Positions 55,570-64,000 of a DNA stretch of 64,000 bases are shown here, in pieces. Below the pieces are notes generated by a model. That model was not told the origin of the DNA and made no database searches. It saw nothing but the letters and a program-made list of their open reading frames with translations. The DNA comes from Acanthosepion pharaonis (lineage: Eukaryota; Mollusca; Cephalopoda; Sepiida; Sepiidae), in NCBI GenBank assembly GCA_903632075.3, contig CAHIKZ030002025.1, positions 71,001-135,000 of the forward strand, read 5' to 3'. Position numbers and translations under genes: made by a program. Each line of letters starts with the position of its first letter. Position 1 is the first letter of the stretch.

Positions 55570-55740
55570 ATGAGATATGTAAACCATTCCGGCAATGTCC
55601 TATGTCATGAAACCTGGATTACTTTCAGTCAACACTTCAATTTGTTCATCATCAATGACTGAAGGCCTGTGGAAACATACTTTTTCTCCCAGATCAAAAT
55701 GTCCATTTCTGAACCTAGCAAACTATTTTCAAACTGTACA
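55570..55740 (-). pseudogene. Mariner-like transposase N-terminal fragment
   Basis: Minus strand reads RFRNGHFDL...RPSVIDDEQIEVLTESNPGF, the linker between the two helix-turn-helix motifs of a mariner-like transposase. About 50 residues, ending in a stop. Confidence 0.6.
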
Positions 55741-55946
55741 CTTATTCTATGGTACCATGGATATAAATGGTACATATCTTTTTTTTATGTTTCTACAGCA
55801 TTTTCTTTTTTCTGGAAATAAAAGAGTATCAAATAATAAAATGCATCTTTTTTTCTTTCATTTTTACTTTTAAAGAAAAAGCATTTCAAATTCACAATTA
55901 ACACAGGAATCATATAGAAAGACATGTTGAAAGGTAACCTTTCAGA

Positions 55947-55949
<3 letters not shown>

Positions 55950-55983
<34 letters not shown>

Positions 55984-56235
55984 AAATATAGTCTTAAGGT
56001 GTGCTATATTTATGGGATAAAGTGCTCAATATCAGAGATAGAGCGTGTGTAAATATAAAAGTGAACATAGAAGTCAACACTTAGAGGCGACAGTCTGTTT
56101 CATGCTATATGCAATCGTCAGGCCACATATGCTGTTATTTTTCTCGGCTATTTATATATATATACGGGTTAGTGGTGCATTGTGGGTATTCTATTATGGC
56201 GGTTATTTTTACCGGAAGTCGCTTTGTTTATTTAT
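55950..56235 (+). repeat. Element Y, copy 2, with reverse-strand hammerhead-like motif
   Basis: Follows (AT)n (55950-55981). The 55982-56060 block matches 30640-30720. At 56086-56124, minus strand: GGC-CTGACGA-T-TGC..GCA-T-GAAA-CA-GAC-TGTC-GCC, with stem I GGC/GCC, stem II TGC/GCA and stem III ACA/TGT all pairable. 56140-56195 matches 48740-48800. Confidence 0.65.
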
Positions 56236-56239
56236 TTGG

Positions 56240-56989
56240 GTCAAATTATATTGCTCGTTTTTATTTTTTTATTTTTATTTTTTCTTTATTTATTTATTTA
56301 TTAACGTAGTAAAAATTTGTTTATATCACGTATTTAAAAGTTTTGTTTTGGTTTGAGAATTTAATTAAAGCTATTTGTTCAATTTTGGGGTTGGTTGTTG
56401 TAGTTCATTCTAACTATTATTTTTTTTTTGGCGGAACAGTTTTTAGTTTGGGATTGGTTTGTCTATTTATTTACTTGGATGAATTTAGGTCAATTTATTT
56501 GTATATTTTCTCTTTTTGGTTTTCGGTTTTTAAGCAACATAGTATTTATTTTATTTTATTTTATTTTATTTAAAATAGCTATCATTACTTTCCCCGACCA
56601 AAATAAATTATTAAATAAAAGATCCGAGCTCATCTCAAAATGCAGGCATGAAAATAAATTTTTACTACGTAACCTAAAAAATGAAAAACGGAAAAAATAA
56701 AATAAAAACAAACAAATACACTAATAAAAAAATTAAAAAAATAAAAATAAATAAAATAAAATAAATACTATGTTGCTTAAAAAAAGAAAAAATATAGTGC
56801 TCAATATAGAAAAGAGGAAATATTATTTATTCAAAAATTTATAACATTAACATTAATTAACATTAAAATGAAATAAAATGATTTTATTCTACATCATCAC
56901 TTGAGAAGACACCAGAAGTGTTGAAACAAAATGGGTATTTTTGTAGTGATTTTATAACATGTTTATGTTATAATTTTTGAATAAATAAA

Positions 56990-56990
<1 letters not shown>
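56240..56990. other. T-rich then A-rich sequence; possible element end
   Basis: 56240-56580 is T-rich, 56600-56800 A-rich; the two look loosely complementary (ATTTTATTTTATTTTATTTA versus AATAAATAAAATAAAATAAA), suggesting a large imperfect palindrome. 56900-56927 has CTTGAGAAGACACCAGAAGTGTTGAAAC-type hairpin. No gene; open frames are low complexity. Confidence 0.45.
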
Positions 56991-56993
<3 letters not shown>

Positions 56994-57041
<48 letters not shown>

Positions 57042-57072
57042 TCACACACACACATACATATATATATATATG
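56994..57072. repeat. (AT)n, (CA)n, (AT)n microsatellites
   Basis: TA units to 57041, CACACA, then a second TA tract to about 57071. Confidence 0.95.
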
Positions 57073-57075
57073 ACT

Positions 57076-57259
57076 GACCCACTCATATCTGGATACTTGG
57101 TTGGAACAAAAATTTTATAGTGTGTGTCAATAGGTGACATTTGAACCTATGATTTGAAATTTATTATATTCTAGCAGTAGAGTTCCAGCCAACTATTTCT
57201 AAGCTTAAAGCAGTGATACAAATGATGCTTGAGAACTTCAATCCAGATATGAGTGGGTC
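57076..57259. repeat. Perfect 19-bp inverted repeats bounding 184 bp
   Basis: GACCCACTCATATCTGGAT at 57076-57094 and its exact reverse complement at 57241-57259. Could be a small MITE or an inverted duplication; no TSD was identified. Confidence 0.75.
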
Positions 57260-57419
57260 TTTTTTTTTTGCAAACAGAATGTTGTATAGAGTGGGATATT
57301 TATATAAAATTTTTTTATTAAAATCTGAAATTCTTAAACGATACAATCAGTGCCTTTGTTATATTACCTTTTTGAAGATAAAATATATCTCACCAACATG
57401 TATTATATCTTTATACTAA

Positions 57420-58080
57420 ATTTTTACCCAACATGAGTCTTAAGAGCCACTCAGAGTAGAGTCAATTACTGAATGATATATTTGTAAAGGAGAAAGTCAG
57501 AAGTACATATGAGGATAGGTAATGGTTGACCTGAGACATGAAGTGGTTAAGATTGTATTGACCAAGGAATTATCTTCTTGAGAGTATGTTCTACATAGTA
57601 GCCATTCTTGGGAAGGCCCTGTCTGATTGGAACTTTCTTCTTATCAATGAAATATGAAGAGAATCAGGATGACTTATCCCTGTGTATGTGGCAAAGTTGG
57701 CCGTGCCAGTAAAGTGGAATTAAGGAATATAGCTTGTGTGAATATTTCCATGGAAATAGTGATAGAGTAGTAATAAGCTTACAACATTTTGTCTGTGGGC
57801 TGTAAAAATGAGAATAATTCATCACCCACAAATCCGTGAAAATGCTTTTAAAATCTATGTAAAAAGAATAGAGCTGCTCCAGCGTCAGATATTTTCAAAA
57901 GTCTTACAAGGTACCAACCATTTTCCAACATCTTTAGCGGATTATATAAGTTCCAGATCTGGGGTGAACTAGCGTTTCAAAAGACGTTCAAGACAAGGAG
58001 TCACATTATAAAAGAAATGCTACTCATGTTTTAAATAAAAATAAACATACTCATAAACTTGGATCTACATTATCTTTATC
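57420..58080. other. Unannotated sequence
   Basis: No recognised element. Confidence 0.4.
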
Positions 58081-58089
58081 AATGACCTT

Positions 58090-59035
58090 CCTGATATCAG
58101 CAGTTACCGACTAGATATTTATGATGATGACATAACTATCTACTCCTGTTTTAGTAGCATATCCAACAGACCTGACAATGTAAAATTGGCAGCTGCTCTC
58201 AAAAAGGAGCTTCAATCAATGGTTAACTTAGAAATAGAATGGCTCGTAAATTTGAATGTCTGCAAAAATAACACCTGTTTTCATTTAATCCTCATGGAGA
58301 ACACTTTCAGTCTTCTATCAGCATGGTTTATGCTAATTTCCAGGAGGGCAAGTCTTCTCACCTTCTTAGGTTCATGTTTGCCCATAAAATAAAGTGGGTT
58401 GATTATCCTTAATCAATTGCTAAGTCTACAGCCAGGAAAGTTGGTTCAATGCGACATTTCAGACAATATTTCTTTGCAGAATTCATCTAGCACATTTACA
58501 GATTTATGATTTGGCCATGTATTTAATATTGCTGCCATATCTAGTCTGATGCTCCCACTGTATATCTCAAGAACCTTGACAACATCCAACAAAGGGTCTG
58601 TAATGCTATTGATCCTGACCTGTCTTTTCGATTTCAGACACTTTCTCACTGATATGATATGGCTTCCCTCTGCCTTTGCAACAAATATTTCCATGGCAAT
58701 TCTTTCCTCTTTACTGCCTCAAAAGCATGAATTTAAATGCACTACTAGTTTCGCAACTAGGTCTCACTGTTTTACAATTGAAACAGATAGATCCACATGT
58801 TCTATTCTAATAGTTTTGTTTCTTGCACTTTTCACCTGTGGAACTCTCTTCTGGTTTCTTGCTACAATCTTCAAAAATTTAAATGCAACAATAATTGCTA
58901 GCTTCTGCTTCCTGAACCCTATTCTTTTATTGTCCTTTCTCCTCATTAAATTCTTCTCATTCTATTTTACAATCAGTAACCTCTTGCATGTTAGTGGCAT
59001 TATTGCCTTGCCTGGGGTGAAATGATTTTCAAAAG
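58090..59035 (+). pseudogene. LINE-J RT end and 3' region
   Basis: Near 58115 the frame reads YDDDITIYSCFSSISNRPDN, the RT box normally YADDTTIYSC; A is changed to D. LAAALKKELQSMVNLEIEWL follows. From 58510 the C-terminal linker (LDNIQQRVCNAIDPDLSFR across frames) and at 58840-58900 the SLWF..NLQKFKCN end. 3' UTR ends TGCCTGGGGTGAAATGATT. Longest LINE-J piece in the window; stops throughout. Confidence 0.75.
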
Positions 59036-59303
59036 TAATGAATAAATATATTCATATTCTAAAATATATAAATATATATACATTTTCAATAAGGTAATTT
59101 ATATTTTTATAAAAATTATCTTAATCTATAAAAGGAACAATGTGATTTTATATACAGAGTGTGGCTTGTATTAGAGGACAAATTTTCTGGATTAGTAAAA
59201 AACTTGCTGAACAAATGAATATAATTATACTTGATTTCAAACAAGTAAACATGAACTTTATCTAACTATTATTTAATTCTATTCAATAAAACCACCACTA
59301 GCA

Positions 59304-62300
59304 TCAATCTGCCTCTATATGAGGTCGAAATCGGCTGCAAGCTCTGATTAATTGGTCCTTATTTATGTCAGACATTACTCGAAATGTTGCAGCTTTAAGA
59401 GAGTCTTTGGTGTTATGAGGCTGTTTATTAACCTCCTTCTCAACAACGCTCCACACATAATAGTCTAGTGGATTGAGATCTGGAGAGTTAGGAGCCCAAA
59501 TGTTGGGTGTGATGTGGTTATACAAATGGTCAGCAATCCATTCTTATGTTTGTAGATCCTTGTGGGATGGAGCTGAGTCTTGCTGGAATATGTAAGGCCT
59601 GCTGTTGCATATGTTTTCAATCCAGGGCTTGACAAATTTTTCTAGAACCTCAATGTAAGCAGCAGCATTTACTCTAAGACCATGTGGGAAAAAGTGTGGT
59701 GGCATAACATGTCCTTCATTGCTAACAACACCCAATACCATAACATTTGAAGGAAAAAAGTGTGGTGGCATAACATGTCCTTCATTGCTAACAACACCCA
59801 ATACCATAACATTTGAAGGAAAAAAGTGTGGTGGCATAACATGTCCTTCATTGCTAACAACACCCAATACCATAACATTTGAAGGAAAAAAAGCCTTTTG
59901 GTGGCATAACATGTCCTTCATTGCTAACAACACCCAATACCATAACATTTTGAAGGGAAAAAAGTGTGGTGGCATAAATGTCCTTCATTTAACAACACCC
60001 AATACCATAACATTTGAAGGAAAAAGTGTGGTGGCATTTTTGTCCTTCATTGCTAACAACACCCAATACCATAACATTTGAAGGAAAAAAGTGTGGTGGC
60101 ATAACATGTCCTTCATTGCTAACAACACCCAATACCATAACATTTGAAGGAAAAAGTGTGGTGGCATAACATGTCCTTCATTGCTAACAACACCCAATAC
60201 CATAACATTTGAAGGAAAAAAAAGTGTGGTGGCATAACATGTCCTTCATTGCTAACAACACCCAATACCATAACATTTGAAGGAAAAAAGTGTGGTGGCA
60301 TAACATGTCCTTCATTGCTAACAACACCCAATACCATAACATTTGAAGGGAAAAAAAGTGTGGTGGCATAACATGTCCTTCATTGCTAACAACACCCAAT
60401 ACCATAACATTTGAAGGAAAAAAAGTGTGGTGGCATAACATGTCCTTCATTGCTAACAACACCCAATACCATAACATTTGAAGGAAAAAAGTGTGGTGGC
60501 ATAACATGTCCTTCATTGTCTTTTAACAACACCCAATACCATAACATTTGAAGGAAAAAATTGGTAACATGGCATAACATGTCCTTCATTGCTAACAACA
60601 CCCAATACCATAATATTTGAAGGAAAAAAGTGTGTGGTGGCATAACATGTCCTTCATTGCTAATAACACCCAATACCATAACATTTGAAGGAAAAAGTGT
60701 GGTGGCATAACATGTCCTTCATTGCTAACAACACCCAATACCATAACATTTGAAGGAAAAAAGTGTGGTGGCATAACATGTCCTTCATTGCTAACAACAC
60801 CCAATACCATAACATTTGAAGGAAAAAAGTGTGGTGGCATAACATGTCCTTCATTTAACAACACCCAATACCATAACATTTGAAGGAAAAAGTGTGGTGG
60901 CATAACATGTCCTTCATTGCTAACAACACCCAATACCATAACATTTGAAGGAAAAAAAGTGTGGTGGCATAACATGTCCTTCATTGCTAACAACACCCAA
61001 TACCATAACATTTGAAGGAAAAAAAGTGTGGTGGCATAACATGTCCTTCATTGCTAACAACACCCAATACCATAACATTTGAAGGAAAAAAGTGTGGTGG
61101 CATAACATGTCCTTCATTGCTAACAACACCCAATACCATAACATTTGAAGGAAAAAGTGTGGTGGCATAATATGTCCTTCATTGCTAACAACACCCAATA
61201 CCATAACATTTGAAGGAAAAAAGTGTGGTGGCATAACATGTCCTTCATTGCTAACAACACCCAATACCATAACATTTGAAGGAAAAAAGTGTGGTGGCAT
61301 GTCCATGTCCTTCATTGCTAACAACACCCAATACCATAACATTTCTTCATTTAAAAAAAGTGGTGGCATAACATGTCCTTCATTGCTAACAACACCCAAT
61401 ACCATAACATTTGAAGGAAAAAAATAACATGTCCTTCATTGCTAACAACACCCAATACCATAACATTTGAAGGAAAAAAGTGTGGTGGCATAACATGTCC
61501 TTCATTGCTAACAACACCCAATACCATAACATTTGAAGGAAAAAAGTGTGGTGGCATAACATGTCCTTCATTGCTAACAACACCCAATACCATAACATTT
61601 GAAGGAAAAAAGTGTGGTGGCATAACATGTCCTTCATTGCTAACAACACCCAATACCATAACATTTGAAGGAAAAAAGTGTGGTGGCATAACATGTCCTT
61701 CATTGCTAACAACACCCAATACCATAACATTTGAAGGAAAAAAAGTGTGGTGGCATAACATGTCCTTCATTGCTAACAACACCCAATACCATAACATTTG
61801 AAGGAAAAAAGTGTGGTGGCATAACATGTCCTTCATTGCTAACAACACCCAATACCATAACATTTGAAGGAAAAAAGTGTGGTGGCATAACATGTCCTTC
61901 ATTGCTAACAACACCCAATACCATAACATTTGAAGGAAAAAAGTGTGGTGGCATAACATGTCCTTCATTGCTAACAACACCCAAATAACATTTGAAGGAA
62001 AAAATTTGAAGGAAACATGTTTCATTGCTAACAACACCAATACCATAACATTTGAAGGAAATTTTTGGCACCTCAGAAGGATCAGAACAAAGTCATCTGT
62101 CATTTATTCTGTTAAGTTTTTGATCTTGAGCAAAATTTTTCTCATCTGAGAAAAACCAAATCACACCAGTTTATGAAGGATTTTTAAGTTTGTTTAAAAG
62201 CCTTTTGGATCTGTTTAAATGGTTTTCTTTTGTTTTTTCAGACATTAATTGTCATCTCTTCATCATATAAGACTTGTATTGAATGTCTTCATGAACACTC

Positions 62301-62635
62301 CTTGTTTTTTCATACACATGCAGCTTTTTGGCAATTGATCTCATTGACTGACCTCAGTTTTCATCAATTGTCTGCTTGACTTCCTGAATAAATTTGGATG
62401 TTCTCACTTTATCAGAATGTGCAGAATGTCTTTTACATTTTGATACAGACATTGGGGAACTGTCAGCATCTTCTAACTCTTTTCCTATCTTGTGGACAAA
62501 TGATCTTGCAACTCTGAGGATACATGCAATATCCAAATCGCTATGATCAACCTTTAATGCCACAATAACAGCATGACTTTTCATTTCATTTATTATCATA
62601 GGGTTTGCCATTCTTGATTTCTGAAAAAAAAACAT
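59304..62635 (-). pseudogene. Tc1-like transposase, expanded and broken
   Basis: Reading 62635 downward: N-terminal helix-turn-helix (HSDLDIACILRVARSFVHKI), spacer with stops, then WFFSDEKNFAQDQ with the first catalytic D at 62144-62146. The 22-residue module FPSNVMVLGVVSNEGHVMPPHF then occurs in about 36 copies. After the last copy HGLRVNAAAYIEVLE, the second D in FQQDSAPSHK (about 59576) and the third in NSPDLNPLDYYVW follow, ending FRPHIEAD. Stops at several points and frameshifts in the array; not functional. Confidence 0.88.
59686..62065 (-). repeat. 66-bp tandem array (~36 copies) inside the transposase
   Basis: I count 36 occurrences of the ACACCCAATACC phrase or its variants. The usual period is 66 bp, a multiple of three, so reading frame is kept on both strands and long frames appear in both. 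Units are nearly identical except for A-run length (5-8), loss of GC in CATTGCTAAC (59985, 60855), and a few odd units at 59890, 60520, 61300, 61345, 61425 and 61985. Confidence 0.97.
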
Positions 62636-62702
62636 TAGAAATTAGTGGGAAGCAGTATTAATCTTAAATCAGTGTGTCCTCAAATAATAGCCGCACCCTG
62701 TA

Positions 62703-63040
62703 TTTATTAGCCACACATGTTGGTTTCATTAGTTAGTTATGAGATATTCCATTGTTATTCTAATGCCAGACATTAGTCAGTACTACAGTCTTAAACTGTT
62801 CAAGTCTAGAGTTAACCATTATCTTCCTCTCCTATCCATATAAACTACTCCTTAATGTAACCCTTTACCCCAAGTGGCCCCTGTGTCTTGTACAAGATGA
62901 CCCTTACTGTAAAAAAGAAAAAAAAAACAAAGTACCACTCAATGCAATACTTCATTCGTGTTACTATCTGAACAACTAATATATGGCTATTTGTTTATTT
63001 TATTTATCTGATTTTTCCTTAAATAATCTACTTAATGAAT
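62703..63040. other. Unannotated sequence
   Basis: No recognised element outside the Tc1 right end. The phrase TCTAGAGTTAACCATTATCTT at 62802 also occurs at 44662, so part is repetitive. Confidence 0.4.
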
Positions 63041-63044
63041 TTGG

Positions 63045-63170
63045 GTGAATGAATATCAGATTAAGGGAAAGAGGGATGCTAAAGAGTCAAATGTTACTTA
63101 AAGCACCAACAGACAGGTATTTGTGGTGAGCCATGCTTGCCCACATCCTGAAGGGAGATAGCATGTAAAA
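63045..63170 (+). pseudogene. LINE-T extreme 3' fragment
   Basis: TATTTGTGGTGAGCCATGCTT and the final GGAGATAGCATGTAAAAGAAG match the tail of LINE-T. Confidence 0.55.
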
Positions 63171-63209
63171 GAAGTATAACAATTTGGAAATAATATAATT
63201 GTTTTCTTT

Positions 63210-63655
63210 TATGCATCTTCTCATATTTCTTGCATGTCACATCTCAAAGGTAAGAAAGAGACATGAAACAGCAGAAATGTAGTTCTACAGAAGTATGCTG
63301 AGAATAGCATGGACCAAACATGTGAGCAACGACAAAATTTTAGAGAAAATGGAAACAGATTGAAAATGGTAAAGGGATGCTTAATATCAGGAGGAGACAG
63401 TTGGAATTTCTAAGGCACATAAGGAGGAAAGAAGACTTGGAAAATTTGAAACTCACAGGATAGATTGAAGGCAAAACAGACAAAAGAAAACAATGCATAA
63501 CCTACCTAGCAAGCTTGAGTAAATGAATGGTAGAACAATTTTTAGGAGAGATTAAAAAACAAAATATATTAAGAGATACAAACAAGAAATTTTTGAGCAC
63601 CATGATTACAAACGTCTTGTAGGGAGACGGCATATAGGAGAAGAATATAATCCTG
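63210..63655 (+). pseudogene. LINE-T 3' fragment
   Basis: Across frames reads FYRSMLRIAWTKHVSN (63280), RRRQLEFLRHIRRKEDLENL (63395, shortened) and KLTG*IEGKTDKRKQC (63455), then the LLRDTNKKF-AP tail near 63570-63610. Single stops and small shifts only, so it is one of the younger copies. Confidence 0.75.
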
Positions 63656-63774
63656 AATTTTATTATTAGATGAACTATTTCCAATGCCTTGTCAATCATT
63701 AATGATTTTGATTCTCACCAGATGCTTCACAGCCAGACAGAGTAAAAGGGTTACTGAATGATAAAAGTGACATA

Positions 63775-63920
63775 AAAAAAAAAAAATGAAGACATTTAGG
63801 AAATATAAAAAGATTTAGGAAAGATAAAAAGAGAAAATTTATTAAGAGCTACAAAGAATAGGAAATTGTAGAGAGCCATGATCATCAATGACTTGAAATG
63901 ACACAACATATAGAAGAATT
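63775..63920 (+). pseudogene. LINE-T extreme 3' fragment
   Basis: TTATTAAGAGCTACAAAGAA and GAAATTGTAGAGAGCCATGAT followed by the CACAACATATAGAAGAAT tail. Confidence 0.65.
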
Positions 63921-64000
63921 AATGACCAATCAGACTCACCTGACAAATCATTACACAATGTTGAAGTATCAACTTTAATATTATGAATAATGTATATAGT

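Larger units (their letters stand above)
59155..62700 (-). mobile_element. Tc1-like DNA transposon with internal satellite
   Basis: Terminal inverted repeats of about 26 bp: left 59155 CAGAGTGTGGCTTGTATTAG and right (reverse complement from 62700) CAGGGTGCGGCTATTATTTG, both continuing GGACA after A/G; 21 of 26 positions match. TA flanks at 59153-59154 and 62701-62702 are the expected TSD. Length 3546 bp, of which about 2.4 kb is a tandem array; without it the element would be about 1.2 kb, typical for Tc1. Confidence 0.92.

Noticed and set aside
56045..56573. Overlapping hydrophobic frames as membrane proteins
   Set aside because: They are translations of T-rich low-complexity sequence; the first begins inside element Y.
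59686..62065. CRISPR-like array
   Set aside because: There are no spacers: the whole 66-bp unit repeats, and the sequence is a eukaryotic transposase.
61351..62103. A 250-residue repetitive protein as a possible repeat-protein gene
   Set aside because: It is the translation of the 66-bp Tc1 array. Equally long frames exist on the other strand and the surrounding transposase has stops.

Overview
The window is eukaryotic, AT-rich, intergenic DNA made almost entirely of transposable-element debris, satellites and microsatellites. I find no intact host gene, exon, tRNA gene or rRNA gene. The mix of tRNA-derived SINEs, Jockey/RTE-like LINE fragments, mariner, Tc1, P-like, hAT, Helitron and Penelope-like remains with very many (AT)n tracts fits a mollusc, most likely a coleoid cephalopod such as an octopus. 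That assignment rests on remembered repeat families and is not proven here. Family labels used below (LINE-T, LINE-R, LINE-J, LINE-K; SINE-A, SINE-B, SINE-X; repeats Q, W, Y, Z) are local names.

Layout. 0-8 kb: LINE fragments, repeat Q, a (CAT)n tract, a mariner-like N-terminus and two different LINE reverse-transcriptase fragments. 8-12.3 kb: an inverted SINE-A locus with a dimeric tail satellite, an (AAT)n tract, a Ty3/gypsy integrase fragment flanked by LTR-like repeats, and a second inverted SINE pair. 13.3-15.6 kb: a degenerate 30-bp minisatellite and a mariner pseudogene whose terminal repeat abuts (AT)n. 15.6-21 kb: an extremely AT-rich desert with a palindromic element at 20.2-20.8 kb. 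21-29 kb: a 234-bp duplication, CA/TA-rich DNA, another inverted SINE pair, LINE-T and LINE-J fragments and a Helitron 3' end. 29-34 kb: a SINE with target-site duplication (TSD), a solo LTR nested in a LINE, element Y with a hammerhead-like motif, SINE-X with a hammerhead-like half-core, a Penelope-like GIY-YIG remnant and a second Helitron. 34-48 kb: a relic of a dispersed element ORF, a TSD-flanked inverted SINE pair, a complete hAT relic with 8-bp TSD, a 72-bp and a 56-bp minisatellite, a 5S rRNA-tRNA composite SINE, LINE-J 3' ends and a nested hAT MITE. 48-57 kb: a Tc1 fragment, a P-element/THAP9-like pseudogene, SINE-X pairs and LINE-J ends. 57-64 kb: a LINE-J RT remnant and a Tc1-like element (59155-62700) whose catalytic domain holds about 36 tandem copies of a 66-bp (22-codon) unit, followed by LINE-T fragments.

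The parts do not act together as a pathway. The main biological themes are: (1) in-frame expansion of a 22-codon module inside a Tc1 transposase; (2) recurrent head-to-head, tails-outward inverted SINE pairs, two of them inside a single TSD, suggesting that both target ends can be primed by SINE RNA tails; (3) a hairpin of the form CTGANGA-stem-GAAAC, the signature of a hammerhead ribozyme core, recurring in several unrelated retroelement families; and (4) transposon ends repeatedly lying against (AT)n tracts.
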